Assembly (NCBI RefSeq): GCF_004335085.1
Contig: NZ_RQRS01000016.1
Span: 26,856-90,855 of the forward strand
Source: Pedobacter nototheniae
GTDB taxonomy: Bacteria; Bacteroidota; Bacteroidia; Sphingobacteriales; Sphingobacteriaceae
Reading direction: 5' to 3'
Length of the DNA: 64,000 nucleotides
Of this stretch, positions 35,579 to 45,581 are shown one piece after another (position 1 is the first letter of the stretch; the number at the start of each line of letters is the position of its first letter). The translations under genes and the position numbers were made by a program. Under the pieces are notes generated by a model, which was not told the origin of the DNA, made no database searches, and worked only from the letters and a program-made list of their open reading frames with translations.

Positions 35579-35923
35579 TTATTCCTTATCTCCAGCAATT
35601 GCACCAAAAATAGCTTTAATCAAAGCCACTACGATTGCCAAAAATACGGCTGGTAAAAATCCGTTAACATGGAAAGAACTCATCATGTTACTTACCAATA
35701 AAATCATCAACACGGAGATAATAAAAGATACCAATCCAAGTGTTAAAAAGTTAACAGGAAAAGTTAGTACTCTTAAAATAAAACCAATGGTTGCATTTGC
35801 TAGGGCAATTAAAACCGCGGCAATAATGGCATTGCCATAACCATCAACTGTTACACCAGGAACCAGTTTTGCGCCAATAAAAACGGCTAAGCCCATTAAA
35901 AGGACTTCGATAATTAATTTCAT
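35579..35923 (-). CDS. Phage-holin-4-type (PF04020-like) small membrane protein
   Basis: Protein of 114 residues with four hydrophobic segments and the family pattern ATIGFILRVLTFPVNFLTLGLVSF. Despite the family name such proteins are common chromosomal genes; nothing phage-like is near. The function is unknown. It is divergent from the lipoprotein gene 18 bp away. Confidence 0.8.
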   Translation of the reverse strand: MKLIIEVLLMGLAVFIGAKLVPGVTVDGYGNAIIAAVLIALANATIGFILRVLTFPVNFLTLGLVSFIISVLMILLVSNMMSSFHVNGFLPAVFLAIVVALIKAIFGAIAGDKE

Positions 35924-35941
35924 ATTGCTTAATTTAGTAAA

Positions 35942-36373
35942 ATGTATAAACGCCTTTTAAAATATACGGCTATTTCTTTAGTTACAGTTATTGCGTTCTC
36001 TTGTTCAGATACAAACAATAAGCCAATTATTAAATTTTCTGCCGATAGTAGTTCAATTGTAATTAAAAATATCGAAGAAGTAAGTTTGCTACAAGTTAAA
36101 AATACAATGCAAGCCAATCCAGATTCCAGTCATTTAGTTAATGTACTCTTATCCCCAGGGGATGAAGATAGCTTGCAAACAGAACAAGAAATTGCAGGTA
36201 AACTTATTTTAGCTGGTGATTCCTTGATTTTTAAACCCCAAACCGCTTTTTTAAAAGGGAAAAATTATTTGGTAGAAAGCTATATAGATGTACAATTTGG
36301 CAACAAGGAAAAACTTTTAAAAGGAACGCTTAAATACAGGCTAGAACCTCAACAGGTTATTCTTAAACGATAA
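35942..36373 (+). CDS. Hypothetical lipoprotein
   Basis: Protein of 143 residues with a lipoprotein signal peptide ending VIAFSC (Cys21) and no recognisable domain. The rest alternates short beta-like segments (KLILAGDSLIFKPQTAF, LKGTLKYRLEPQQVILKR), which could be an Ig-like fold. I do not recognise the family. It lies divergent from the holin-like gene and just before the rimP promoter. Confidence 0.65.
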   Translation: MYKRLLKYTAISLVTVIAFSCSDTNNKPIIKFSADSSSIVIKNIEEVSLLQVKNTMQANPDSSHLVNVLLSPGDEDSLQTEQEIAGKLILAGDSLIFKPQTAFLKGKNYLVESYIDVQFGNKEKLLKGTLKYRLEPQQVILKR

Positions 36374-36401
36374 ATATTAGTGTAATTTCCTGTCTCTTAG
36401 T

Positions 36402-36431
36402 TTGATTGTTTATAAAAAATTACTACATTTG
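36402..36431 (+). promoter_or_regulatory. Promoter of the rimP-nusA-infB operon
   Basis: TTG at 36402-36404, 19 nt, then TACATTTG at 36424-36431: a full match to the Bacteroidota consensus. Transcription should start near 36437. Confidence 0.8.
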
Positions 36432-36450
36432 CATCGTAATCGAAGAAAAG

Positions 36451-36476
36451 AGAAGGGGACAGTGTCCCCTTTTTCT
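36451..36476 (+). promoter_or_regulatory. Terminator-like hairpin in the rimP leader
   Basis: AGAAGGGGAC, loop AGT, GTCCCCTTTTTCT: a 10-bp stem (one G-U) with a 3-nt loop and T-run, between the promoter and the rimP ATG. It looks like an attenuator that could set read-through into the operon encoding the transcription factor NusA. Confidence 0.6.
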
Positions 36477-36494
36477 ATGAAATCAGGTTAAAAT

Positions 36495-36959
36495 ATGCAG
36501 GTAGAAAAGAGAGTTATAGAACTCGTTGAAGAGAAAATTGCCGATCGACCAGAGCTTTTTCTGGTGGAAGTGAAGATGTTGCCAAATAACAAATTAATTA
36601 TTCATGTTGATGGTGATGAAGGCATAAGCATACAGGATTGTGTTGCAATAAGCAGACATGTTGGTTTTCATTTAGAAGAAGAAAATACAATAGAGCAAGC
36701 CTATAATTTAGAAGTTTCTTCTCCAGGAGTGGGAGAGCCTTTAAAACTGATTCGCCAGTACAATAAAAATATTGGCCGTTCAATTAGTATTAAACTTAAA
36801 GAAGGTCAGAAAAAAGAAGGCAAACTTTTAGAAGTTACAGAAGATAATCTGTTAATCGAAGAAGTAGTAAAAGAAAAAGGGAAAAAAGCGGTATCAGTTC
36901 CAGTAACTGTACCCTTTAATGATATAATAGAAACAAGTGTGTTAATTTCATTTAAATAA
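36495..36959 (+). CDS. rimP: Ribosome maturation factor RimP
   Basis: Protein of 154 residues with the RimP pattern: HVDGDEGISIQDCVAISRHV and YNLEVSSPGVGEPL in the N-terminal alpha/beta domain and a C-terminal SH3-like domain (GRSISIKLKEGQKKEG). It helps 30S subunit assembly. The order rimP-nusA-infB is the classic conserved operon; nusA starts 2 nt after its stop. Confidence 0.93.
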   Translation: MQVEKRVIELVEEKIADRPELFLVEVKMLPNNKLIIHVDGDEGISIQDCVAISRHVGFHLEEENTIEQAYNLEVSSPGVGEPLKLIRQYNKNIGRSISIKLKEGQKKEGKLLEVTEDNLLIEEVVKEKGKKAVSVPVTVPFNDIIETSVLISFK

Positions 36960-36961
36960 AA

Positions 36962-38206
36962 ATGAGTACTACAACAATTAATTTGATTGACTCTTTCCAG
37001 GAGTTTAAAGATTTTAAAAATATAGATCGCCCAACGGTGATCAGTGTGTTGGAAGAAGTTTTTCGTAGCATGTTGCGTAAAAAATATGGAACAGACGAAA
37101 ATTGTGATGTTATTGTGAACCCGGATAATGGAGATTTAGAGATCTGGAGAACAAGAAAAGTGATGGAAGATGGTTTCTCTGAAGATGATGATTTAGAAAT
37201 TGAATTAGCTGATGTACATAAACTAGATTCTACTTTAGAGGTTGGTGATGACTATATCGAGCAAATTACCTTAGAAAGTTTCGGCCGTAGAGCAATTTTA
37301 GCAGCACGCCAAACCTTAGTTTCTAAAGTATTGGAATTAGAGAAAGATGAGATCTTTAAAAAATATAAAGATCGTGTTGGTGAAATCATTACAGGTGAAG
37401 TTTATCAGGTTTGGAAAAAGGAAACTTTAGTTTTAGATGATGAAGGTAACGAACTTTTAATGCCTAAAACAGAACAAATTCCTGCAGATTATTTCAAAAA
37501 AGGTGATTCTGTGAGAGCAGTAATCTCTAAAGTAGAAATGATTAATGCAAACCCTAAAATCATTATTTCAAGAACAGCACCTGAGTTTTTACAACGCTTA
37601 TTCGAACTTGAAGTTCCTGAGATTTTTGATGGCCTAATTACGGTTAAGAAAATTGTTCGCGAACCAGGAGAACGTGCTAAAGTTGCTGTAGAATCTTACG
37701 ATGATCGTATCGATCCAGTTGGAGCATGTGTGGGTATGAAAGGATCACGTATTCACGGTATTGTTAGAGAATTGAAAAACGAAAATATTGATGTGATTAA
37801 TTTCACAAACAATCTTTCATTATATATTACCCGTGCGTTAAGCCCGGCAAAAATCACTTCAATTAAATTGGATGATGAAACAAAACATGCATCGGTTTAC
37901 TTAAAACCCGATCAGGTTTCATTAGCAATTGGCCGTGGAGGACACAACATTAAATTGGCTGGTAAATTAACCGGCTATGAAATTGATGTGTATCGCGAAG
38001 CTGGTGAAGAAAGTGATGAAGATGTTGATTTAGAAGAATTCTCAGATGAGATTGATAGCTGGATCATTGATGAATTAAAGGCTATCGGTTGCGATACTGC
38101 TAAGAGTGTTTTAGCACTTACAGTAGAAGATTTGGTAAAACGCACCGACCTTGAAGAAGAAACCATTAAAGAAGTGGTTCAGATTTTGCAATCAGAATTT
38201 GAATAA
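36962..38206 (+). CDS. nusA: Transcription termination/antitermination factor NusA
   Basis: Protein of 414 residues: N-terminal RNA-polymerase-binding domain (1-125), S1 domain (about 135-200, GEIITGEVYQVWKK), two KH domains (KVAVESYDDRIDPVGACVGMKGSRI; VSLAIGRGGHNIKLAGKLTGYEI), then an acidic segment and a short helix-hairpin-helix-like tail (LKAIGCDTAKSVLALTVED). It modulates pausing and termination. Second gene of the rimP operon. Confidence 0.96.
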   Translation: MSTTTINLIDSFQEFKDFKNIDRPTVISVLEEVFRSMLRKKYGTDENCDVIVNPDNGDLEIWRTRKVMEDGFSEDDDLEIELADVHKLDSTLEVGDDYIEQITLESFGRRAILAARQTLVSKVLELEKDEIFKKYKDRVGEIITGEVYQVWKKETLVLDDEGNELLMPKTEQIPADYFKKGDSVRAVISKVEMINANPKIIISRTAPEFLQRLFELEVPEIFDGLITVKKIVREPGERAKVAVESYDDRIDPVGACVGMKGSRIHGIVRELKNENIDVINFTNNLSLYITRALSPAKITSIKLDDETKHASVYLKPDQVSLAIGRGGHNIKLAGKLTGYEIDVYREAGEESDEDVDLEEFSDEIDSWIIDELKAIGCDTAKSVLALTVEDLVKRTDLEEETIKEVVQILQSEFE

Positions 38207-38259
38207 GTGGTGTAATTGCCAAATAAACACTACTTTTGTATTAATAAGAAAAAAATAAC

Positions 38260-38264
38260 AGGAG
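38260..38264 (+). promoter_or_regulatory. Shine-Dalgarno site of infB
   Basis: AGGAG, 4 nt before the ATG. A clear ribosome binding site is unusual in this window, where most genes lack one, so it marks infB as efficiently initiated. Confidence 0.6.
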
Positions 38265-38268
38265 ATAA

Positions 38269-41200
38269 ATGTCAGACGACAAACCAATCATTTTAATTAA
38301 AGCTATTAAAGAACTTAATATAGGCATGGGTACTGCCGTAGAGTTTTTAAACAAAAAAGGCTTCTCAGCTGAGAAAAGCCCTATGTTTAAACTTACGGGA
38401 GACATGTACAGTGCCTTGTTAAAAGAGTATCAGGGAGATAAGATCGTAAGAGAAGAAGCCAAACAAATAGTGATTGGTAAAATACGTCGTGACGAGCCTG
38501 AAACTGAAAAACCAGCCGAAGCGCCGAAGAAAAGTGCCGACTTTGAAAAAAGTGATGAGATTTTAATTAAAAATGCTCAAACTTTTACCCCACCTGTAGA
38601 AAAACCTAAAGCAGAACAACCAAAAGTTGAAGCAGCTCCGGTTACTCCACCTGTGGCTACACCAGAGCCGGTTAAAGAGAATAAAACTGAAGATAAAGCA
38701 GAAGAAGGTAGCTTGCCAGGTGTTAAAATTGTAGGAAAGATCGATTTAAACGATCTTAATACAAAAACTCGTCCTGTTAAAAAGGATGAAGCGCCTGTTA
38801 CACCAGCACCTGCTCCGGTAGTAAAAGCCGAAGAACCAGCTAAACCAGTTGAGCAACCAAAAACAGAGGTTAAACCTGTTGAGGTTAAAAAGGAAGAAGC
38901 ACAGGCAGCGCCAGCAACTCCAGCTCCTGTGGTTAATAAACCTGCAGAACCTGTGAAACCAGTTGAGCAACCAAAACCAGAAGTTAAACCGGCAGAAGTT
39001 AAACCAGTAAGTAACGAGCCTGAGGTTATTAAAGCACGTACGGTTAAATTAACCGGACCTAACATTATCGGTAAAATTGTTTTACCAACTACACCGGATA
39101 GAAGAAACGGTCCCGTAGCATCATCTAGCGATAGTGAAGCTGCTAAACGTAAACGCAAACGTAAAAAAACTCCAGGAGCACCAGGGCAACATGGTGGTCA
39201 AGGCCAGCAAGGTCAAAATCCTGCAGGTCAGGGTCAAGGCGGAGCGCCAGGGCAACCTCGTCAACCTTACCAAGGCAACCGTCCGGCAGGTGGTGGTACT
39301 CCATATCAGGGTAATAGACCAGCAAGTGGTACACCTTATCAAGGAAATAGAAATAACAACAGACCAGGTTTTCAAAATAGAAATGCTACACCAAGCGGAC
39401 CTAAGGAAGAACCTACTGAGAAAGAAATACAAGATCAGATTAAAGCAACACTTGCTCGTTTAAGTGGAGCAGGTAAATCTGGTAAGTTTGCTCAACGTGC
39501 TAAATTACGTCGTCAAAAACGTGATGATGTAGCAACATCAGCAGAAGAAGCAGCAAACGAATTAGAATCGCAGTCGAAAATATTAAAAGTAACAGAATTT
39601 GTTACGGCTAATGAGTTGGCGAGCATGATGGACGTACCAGTTACCAAAATTATTGGTACTTGTATGAGCCTTGGAATGTTCGTTTCCATTAACCAACGTT
39701 TAGATGCCGAAACTTTAACAATTGTAGCAGATGAGTTTGGTTACGAAATTCAATTCGTTAAGCCAGATGAAGATGAAGAAAACGTAATTGAAGAAGAAGA
39801 TAACGAGGCTGATTTAATTGAAAGAGCACCAGTTGTGACCATTATGGGGCACGTCGATCACGGTAAAACATCATTGCTGGATTATATCCGTAAAGCAAAT
39901 GTAGTAGCTGGTGAGGCAGGTGGTATTACCCAGCACATTGGTGCTTACATGGTAACAACCCCAACAGGTAAAAAAGTTACTTTCTTAGATACACCAGGTC
40001 ACGAAGCCTTTACCGCGATGCGTGCACGTGGAGCTAAGGCAGCCGATATTGCAATTATTGTAATTGCTGCGGATGATGCCGTAATGCCTCAAACAAAGGA
40101 GGCTATTAACCACGCACAGGCAGCAGGTGTGCCTTTAGTATTTGCTTTTACCAAAGTAGATAAACCAGGTGCAAATGCAGATAAGGTACGTGAGCAGTTA
40201 TCAGTAATGAATATTTTGGTTGAAGATTGGGGTGGTAAATATCAATCACAAGAAATCTCAAGCAAAAGCGGCTTAAATGTTGATTTACTTTTAGATAAAG
40301 TATTATTAGAAGCTGAGTTATTAGAACTTAAAGCTAATCCAAATAAGAGAGCTACAGGTACCGTAATTGAATCGGCTTTAGATAAAGGACGTGGTATTGT
40401 AACTACAGTATTGGTTCAGGCTGGTACGTTAAGAGTTGGTGATCCAATTTTAGCAGGTAGTTATAGCGGACGTGTAAAAGCATTAACCAATGAGCGTGGT
40501 GCTAAGGTAGACTCAGCAGGTCCATCACAACCCGTACAGGTTTTGGGTATGCAAGGTGCACCTACAGCAGGTGATCGTTTTAATGCCTTAGAAAGTGAAA
40601 CTGAAGCACGTGATATTGCAAACAAACGTATGCAGTTACAACGTGAACAAGGTTTACGTACGCAGAAACACATTACATTAGATGAGATCGGTCGTCGTTT
40701 GGCAATTGGTAACTTTAAAGAACTTAACATCATTGTTAAAGGTGATGTGGATGGTTCAATCGAGGCATTATCAGATTCATTATTGAAACTATCTACTGAG
40801 CAAATCCAAATCAATGTGATTAGTAAAGGAGTTGGTCAAATCTCTGAATCAGATGTATTATTAGCTTCGGCTTCTGATGCTATTATTATCGGTTTCCAGG
40901 TTCGTCCATCAACTGGAGCACGTAAGTTAGCTGAGCAAGAGCAAATCGATATCCGTTTATATTCTATCATCTACGATGCAATCAACGAGATTAAATCAGC
41001 GATGGAAGGTATGTTAGATCCGGAATTTGAAGAGAAAATTGTTGCTAACGTTGAAATTCGTGAGACTTTCAAAATCACTAAAGTGGGTACCATTGCAGGT
41101 TGTATGGTATTAGATGGTAAAATTACCCGTAACAGCAAAATCCGTATCGTACGTGATGGTGTTGTAGTTTACACAGGTGAATTAGCATCCTTAAAACGCT

Positions 41201-41328
41201 TTAAAGATGACGTTAAAGAGGTTCTTAAAGGTTACGAGTGTGGTTTAAACATTCAAAACTTTAATAACATCGAAGTTGGCGATATTGTAGAAGCTTACGA
41301 ACAAGTTGAAGTAGCAAGAAAACTTTAA
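38269..41328 (+). CDS. infB: Translation initiation factor IF-2
   Basis: Protein of 1019 residues. An N-terminal IF2_N-like domain is followed by a long low-complexity part: Pro/Glu/Lys/Val-rich (about 75-250) and Gly/Gln/Asn/Pro-rich (about 295-380). A second IF2_N domain is near 445-495. The GTPase core has GHVDHGKT (527-534) and DTPGH (574-578); the NKxD motif reads TKVD (628-631), with Thr instead of Asn. Domains II-IV follow. It delivers initiator tRNA to the ribosome with GTP. Third gene of the operon, closed by a strong terminator. Confidence 0.96.
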   Translation: MSDDKPIILIKAIKELNIGMGTAVEFLNKKGFSAEKSPMFKLTGDMYSALLKEYQGDKIVREEAKQIVIGKIRRDEPETEKPAEAPKKSADFEKSDEILIKNAQTFTPPVEKPKAEQPKVEAAPVTPPVATPEPVKENKTEDKAEEGSLPGVKIVGKIDLNDLNTKTRPVKKDEAPVTPAPAPVVKAEEPAKPVEQPKTEVKPVEVKKEEAQAAPATPAPVVNKPAEPVKPVEQPKPEVKPAEVKPVSNEPEVIKARTVKLTGPNIIGKIVLPTTPDRRNGPVASSSDSEAAKRKRKRKKTPGAPGQHGGQGQQGQNPAGQGQGGAPGQPRQPYQGNRPAGGGTPYQGNRPASGTPYQGNRNNNRPGFQNRNATPSGPKEEPTEKEIQDQIKATLARLSGAGKSGKFAQRAKLRRQKRDDVATSAEEAANELESQSKILKVTEFVTANELASMMDVPVTKIIGTCMSLGMFVSINQRLDAETLTIVADEFGYEIQFVKPDEDEENVIEEEDNEADLIERAPVVTIMGHVDHGKTSLLDYIRKANVVAGEAGGITQHIGAYMVTTPTGKKVTFLDTPGHEAFTAMRARGAKAADIAIIVIAADDAVMPQTKEAINHAQAAGVPLVFAFTKVDKPGANADKVREQLSVMNILVEDWGGKYQSQEISSKSGLNVDLLLDKVLLEAELLELKANPNKRATGTVIESALDKGRGIVTTVLVQAGTLRVGDPILAGSYSGRVKALTNERGAKVDSAGPSQPVQVLGMQGAPTAGDRFNALESETEARDIANKRMQLQREQGLRTQKHITLDEIGRRLAIGNFKELNIIVKGDVDGSIEALSDSLLKLSTEQIQINVISKGVGQISESDVLLASASDAIIIGFQVRPSTGARKLAEQEQIDIRLYSIIYDAINEIKSAMEGMLDPEFEEKIVANVEIRETFKITKVGTIAGCMVLDGKITRNSKIRIVRDGVVVYTGELASLKRFKDDVKEVLKGYECGLNIQNFNNIEVGDIVEAYEQVEVARKL

Positions 41329-41347
41329 CAGTTTAAAAACTATATAC

Positions 41348-41378
41348 AAAGAGGCTTAAGAAATTAAGCCTCTTTTTT
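41348..41378 (+). terminator. Terminator of the rimP-nusA-infB operon
   Basis: AAAGAGGCTTAA-gaaa-TTAAGCCTCTTT followed by more T, 12-bp perfect stem. Confidence 0.95.
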
Positions 41379-41498
41379 TGTTTAAATTTTTGTGCCAAGA
41401 TTTAAATTGTCTTCTTTTATAGTGTTCTATTTTAAGATTATAGGTATGTTTGAACCATATTTTGACTAATCATCAACTCCAAACAACTTAATTGCCCA

Positions 41499-42683
41499 AT
41501 GCGCCCCTTTAAAAGTTTAAAATCCTTTTTCAGCAATAAGAAATATATCTATATCCTATATTTGATTTTGGCAGTTGTAACAGCCATTAAACAATATAAC
41601 CACGGGAGTTATAACAATTACTTAATTTATAAGTATGCTTTTTTCCATGCGGTAGAAAAACTTACGCTATATGGCAATTATTTAGCGCAATATAATGACA
41701 GTAATCATTATGGCATTTTATTTAGTATAATAATTGCACCCTTTGCAATTTTACCCGATGCTGTTGGAACAGTTTTATGGAACGTCGCTAATGTGGCTTT
41801 ATTAATTTATGCAATAAATAAACTGCCAATATCAGATACTAAAAAAGCATTTATTTGTTGGATCAGCTCAAATGAATTAATCACAAGCTTGCTAAGTTTT
41901 CAGTTTAATGTTGGTTTGGCTGGAATAATATTGTTAAGCTTTGCCTACATAGAAAGAAAAAAGGAAATTCAATCTGCTTTTGCTATCGTAATCGGCACAT
42001 TTGTTAAACTTTATGGTATCGTTGGACTGGCTTTTTTCTTTTTTATTCAAAATAAAAAGAAGTTTATTATTGGTGTTATTATAGCGGCAATTATACTGTT
42101 TTTACTACCGATGACAATATCTTCTCCAGATTTTGTTGTAAATTCTTATGTTGAATGGTACAGAAGTTTAGCCGCTAAAAATGCGGGAAATGCTGATTTA
42201 ACAAGTATGCAAGATATTAGTTTAATGGGAATGGTACGCCGCATTTTTCATAACCCACAAATTAGTAACCTACCCTTTTTATTAGTCGGGTGCTTAATCT
42301 TCGGGCTTACTTATATTAGAATTAGTCAATATAAATATCTTGCTTATAGATTAGCGATATTATGCTCTACATTAATTTTTACTGTAATTTTTAGTTCCGG
42401 ATCAGAATCTCCTACTTACATTATTGCATTTTTAGGTGTAGCAATATGGTATTTTACGCTTGGAGAACCAAAACAAGATTACCGTTTATATCTATTTATA
42501 TTTGCTATTCTTTTAACCTCACTGTCTCCTACTGATATCTTCCCAAGGTATATTAGAGATCATTACATTATAAAATACTCTCTTAAAGCATTACCATGCG
42601 TAATCATTTGGATAGATTTGATCTATCAATTGCTGAGAAGAGATTTTTCGAAAAATAATATAGAGGAAAAAGTTGTAATCTAA
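41499..42683 (+). CDS. GT87-like (DUF2029) polytopic mannosyltransferase-type protein
   Basis: Membrane protein of 394 residues with about ten hydrophobic segments, and an N-terminal Lys-rich cap. The layout and segments such as GTFVKLYGIVGLAFFFFI resemble GT87/DUF2029 proteins that use polyprenyl-phosphate sugars on the outer face of the inner membrane. Donor and acceptor are unknown. It opens the glycan locus that continues to 56200. Confidence 0.7.
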   Translation: MRPFKSLKSFFSNKKYIYILYLILAVVTAIKQYNHGSYNNYLIYKYAFFHAVEKLTLYGNYLAQYNDSNHYGILFSIIIAPFAILPDAVGTVLWNVANVALLIYAINKLPISDTKKAFICWISSNELITSLLSFQFNVGLAGIILLSFAYIERKKEIQSAFAIVIGTFVKLYGIVGLAFFFFIQNKKKFIIGVIIAAIILFLLPMTISSPDFVVNSYVEWYRSLAAKNAGNADLTSMQDISLMGMVRRIFHNPQISNLPFLLVGCLIFGLTYIRISQYKYLAYRLAILCSTLIFTVIFSSGSESPTYIIAFLGVAIWYFTLGEPKQDYRLYLFIFAILLTSLSPTDIFPRYIRDHYIIKYSLKALPCVIIWIDLIYQLLRRDFSKNNIEEKVVI

Positions 42684-42840
42684 GTTGGCTCACTGGAGTA
42701 AAAAACGAGAATATTTTCTTAATTAAATAATGCAGGATGATTTTCCAATATTAATTGTTACCAATATAAAACGTATTTTTGTGTTTAGTTGTTGATTTAT
42801 GTAACGAGTATGATCGTTTAAACTAATATCAAAGTAAAAA

Positions 42841-43794
42841 TTGAATAACATTAAAAATACAGCAATAAAGGTTCTGGTAATTGGAGATATCATGATTGAT
42901 CATTATATCTATGGTAATTGCAACAGAATATCTCCAGAAGCACCCGTACAGGTTGTTGAAATACAAAAAGAGGAATATACCTTAGGTGGTGCAGGAAATG
43001 TACTTAAAAACCTTATTTCTTTTAATTGCGAAGTTGATATCGTTTCTATTATTGGTAATGATGAGCAAGGGCAATTGGTTTTAAATCAGTTATCTACATT
43101 TAACAGTAATGGCGATGGTATAATTAAAGATGATTCTCGTTGTACTACTGTAAAATCAAGAGTGCTGGCTTCTAATCATCACCTTATTAGGTTAGATAGA
43201 GAAAATACTACCGCAATTAACCAATCGACCGAAAAAAGTATTGTAGAAGTTCTTAAAAAGAAGATCGATTTATTTGATATCGTATTAATTTCTGATTACA
43301 ACAAAGGGCTTTTAACAAAAACACTGTTGGCAGAAATTTTTACTTTATGTAAAGCAAGCAATAAAACCACACTTGTTGATCCTAAAGGGACTGATTTTTC
43401 AAAATATAAAGGCGCAAATATTATAAAGCCAAATAAAAAAGAAGCGGCTTTGGCTACTGGAGTAAGTATTAAAAACCATGCAGATTTGGAACAAGCCTGT
43501 ATGCTTTTGCAAGAAATCACAGGGTGTGATGAGGTTATTATAACACTATCAGAAGAAGGAATTGCTTTTTATTCTGGTGATAAGCTTAACCTAATACCAA
43601 CAAAAGCCTTGGATGTAATTGACGTAACAGGTGCAGGAGATACAGTTTTAGCTTCAATTGGTGTATCAATAGCTTCTAATAAATCAATAGCAGAAGCTTG
43701 CAACTTTGCCAATCATGCTGCTGCAATAGTAGTTAGTAAAGTGGGAAGTGCAGTAGCGAGCTATGAAGAAATTCAAGAAAAGTTTCCTAACTAA
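42841..43794 (+). CDS. hldA: D-glycero-D-manno-heptose-7-phosphate kinase (PfkB family)
   Basis: Protein of 317 residues with a TTG start at 42841; no ATG upstream of GDIMIDHYIYG fits. PfkB/RfaE-1 motifs are LGGAGNVLKNL (substrate side) and VIDVTGAGDTVLASIG (ATP site, catalytic Asp). It phosphorylates heptose-7-phosphate at C1 in ADP- or GDP-heptose synthesis. There is no fused adenylyltransferase domain, so HldC or HddC must come from elsewhere. gmhA follows 9 bp downstream. Confidence 0.85.
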   Translation: MNNIKNTAIKVLVIGDIMIDHYIYGNCNRISPEAPVQVVEIQKEEYTLGGAGNVLKNLISFNCEVDIVSIIGNDEQGQLVLNQLSTFNSNGDGIIKDDSRCTTVKSRVLASNHHLIRLDRENTTAINQSTEKSIVEVLKKKIDLFDIVLISDYNKGLLTKTLLAEIFTLCKASNKTTLVDPKGTDFSKYKGANIIKPNKKEAALATGVSIKNHADLEQACMLLQEITGCDEVIITLSEEGIAFYSGDKLNLIPTKALDVIDVTGAGDTVLASIGVSIASNKSIAEACNFANHAAAIVVSKVGSAVASYEEIQEKFPN

Positions 43795-43803
43795 ACTACT
43801 AAA

Positions 43804-44367
43804 ATGCACGAACAGATAAAATCAATTTTTAACGAACATATAGAAGTTGCCAATAAAACACTATCTCAAACTAGTGAGCTAATAAATAGAGCCTCCGAGG
43901 TTATTATTGAATGTTTAAAGAACGGCAATAAAGTTTTGCTTTTTGGAAACGGTGGTAGCGCTGCTGATGCGCAACATATTGCTGCTGAATTTACAGGAAG
44001 ATTTTTTAAAGAACGTAAATCACTGCCAGCAATTGCTTTAACTACGGATACATCAGCGATTACTGCGATCGGAAACGATTATGGCTTTGAACGTATTTTT
44101 TCAAGACAGGTAGAAGGCTTGGCTAATTCAGGAGATGTTTTAATCGGAATTTCAACAAGCGGCCATAGTCCGAATGTAATAAAAGCACTGGAACTAGGAC
44201 GTGATTTAGGTTGTAAAACCATTGGTTTAACAGGCAGAGATGGTGGAAGCATGAATAATTTTTGTGATTTAAATATTATTGTCCCTTCGGATGTTACAGC
44301 TAGGATTCAGGAAATGCATATCCTTATTGGTCATATTATTTGTACCGCTATTGATGCTGCATATTAA
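43804..44367 (+). CDS. gmhA: Phosphoheptose isomerase
   Basis: SIS-domain protein of 187 residues with NGGSAADAQHIAAEF, ISTSGHSPNVIKAL and MHILIGHIIC (His/Glu near the active site). It converts sedoheptulose-7-phosphate to heptose-7-phosphate, the step before the kinase encoded just upstream. Same strand, 9-bp gap, so an operon. Confidence 0.93.
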   Translation: MHEQIKSIFNEHIEVANKTLSQTSELINRASEVIIECLKNGNKVLLFGNGGSAADAQHIAAEFTGRFFKERKSLPAIALTTDTSAITAIGNDYGFERIFSRQVEGLANSGDVLIGISTSGHSPNVIKALELGRDLGCKTIGLTGRDGGSMNNFCDLNIIVPSDVTARIQEMHILIGHIICTAIDAAY

Positions 44368-44502
44368 ATAGATATTTATCATTCAAACAAACTACAAACG
44401 GTTAATTTAACATTAATTAAGAACTGTAATATTTCTTATACTAATGATTTAAACTTTAATGTTAAGTCTAATTTTACAACTTCAATACGTTACTAAATAT
44501 TT

Positions 44503-45579
44503 ATGGAGAGTAAGCTGAAGGCTGAGGGTAAAAATTTTGATTTTGTAGATACCATAAGATGTATTTCTATGATGGGAATTGTTTGGGAACATAGCCGTAT
44601 TTATTTAGGACCTAAATATAATTCTTTTGGGTCTATCCTTGTTGAAGCCAGTTCCATTCAGTTTTTTAAATTCTCTACCATAGCTTTCTTTTTAATTGGA
44701 GGCTTCTTAATAAATCATAAATTTCAAGAATATTCTGCTATACAGTATTTGAAAAATAGATTTAAAAGTACTGTAAAACCCTGGCTCTTTTGGATGTTTA
44801 TTTTTATTACACTTACCGTGTTAGATAGGTGGATTGCTTATAGTAAGGGAAGTGATGGTGGATTGATGGTTTCAAATTTCTTTAAATATATTACTGATTA
44901 TTTTGTTTGGGTATTATTTTTTAGCCCCTATTGGTTTATATTGAATTTTTTAATCTGTATAAGTATACTTTTAATATTTAAAAAGCAATTGTACAACTAT
45001 AAATTAGGGATAATGCTAGGGCTTATTTCGTTAGTTTACAGTGTCAATTTATATTTTCGTTGGTTCGAAACGTCACATACTTCTGCTCTTTTTGGTTTCG
45101 TTTTTTATTTATGGGTTGGTGTGTATTTAAATAAACATTATAGTTTAATACTAGGATTTCTAAGAAAAACACCTTGGGTTTTCTGGATAATCATGATTGT
45201 ATTATCTTTTACCTTAGCGATATCAGAATCTTTATATTTGACTAACCTTGGTAACGAGGACGCCTATAACACCCTAAGAATTTCAAATATATTTTATTCA
45301 TTTGTTGTATTTGGAGCATTGCTAAAAATAGGAAACATTAAAGGTTTAAGTTATTTAAAACCCCGCGAAACTACATTTGGAATTTACCTGATCCACATTA
45401 TTATAATAGAAAGATTTTTGCCACTCATATTTCAGCCACTTAAATTAGATGTAATGCATTATACCGTATGGCAAAATTTAGGCTTGCTTATTACTCGGTT
45501 TTTAATTGCCTATTTTATGAGTTATTTTTTAACTAGGTTGATAATAAGGACAAAAATGAAATGGTCTATTGGAAGATAG
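44503..45579 (+). CDS. Acyltransferase family 3 membrane protein
   Basis: Polytopic protein of 358 residues with about ten membrane segments and the acyltransferase-3 features FVDTIRCISMMGIVWEHSR (the family His lies in helix 1) and FGIYLIHIIIIERFL near the end. It probably O-acetylates a sugar of the surface glycan. It ends 2 bp before the convergent GT2 gene. Sugar target unknown. Confidence 0.8.
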   Translation: MESKLKAEGKNFDFVDTIRCISMMGIVWEHSRIYLGPKYNSFGSILVEASSIQFFKFSTIAFFLIGGFLINHKFQEYSAIQYLKNRFKSTVKPWLFWMFIFITLTVLDRWIAYSKGSDGGLMVSNFFKYITDYFVWVLFFSPYWFILNFLICISILLIFKKQLYNYKLGIMLGLISLVYSVNLYFRWFETSHTSALFGFVFYLWVGVYLNKHYSLILGFLRKTPWVFWIIMIVLSFTLAISESLYLTNLGNEDAYNTLRISNIFYSFVVFGALLKIGNIKGLSYLKPRETTFGIYLIHIIIIERFLPLIFQPLKLDVMHYTVWQNLGLLITRFLIAYFMSYFLTRLIIRTKMKWSIGR

Positions 45580-45581
45580 CC

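Noticed and set aside
35579..35923. Prophage remnant (holin-like protein)
   Set aside because: The family is common in bacterial chromosomes; no other phage gene, integrase or attachment site is near.
38577..39158. 193-residue antisense frame in infB
   Set aside because: It mirrors the low-complexity Pro/Glu/Lys region of IF-2 and has only Ser/Thr/Gly/Leu-rich composition with no motif.
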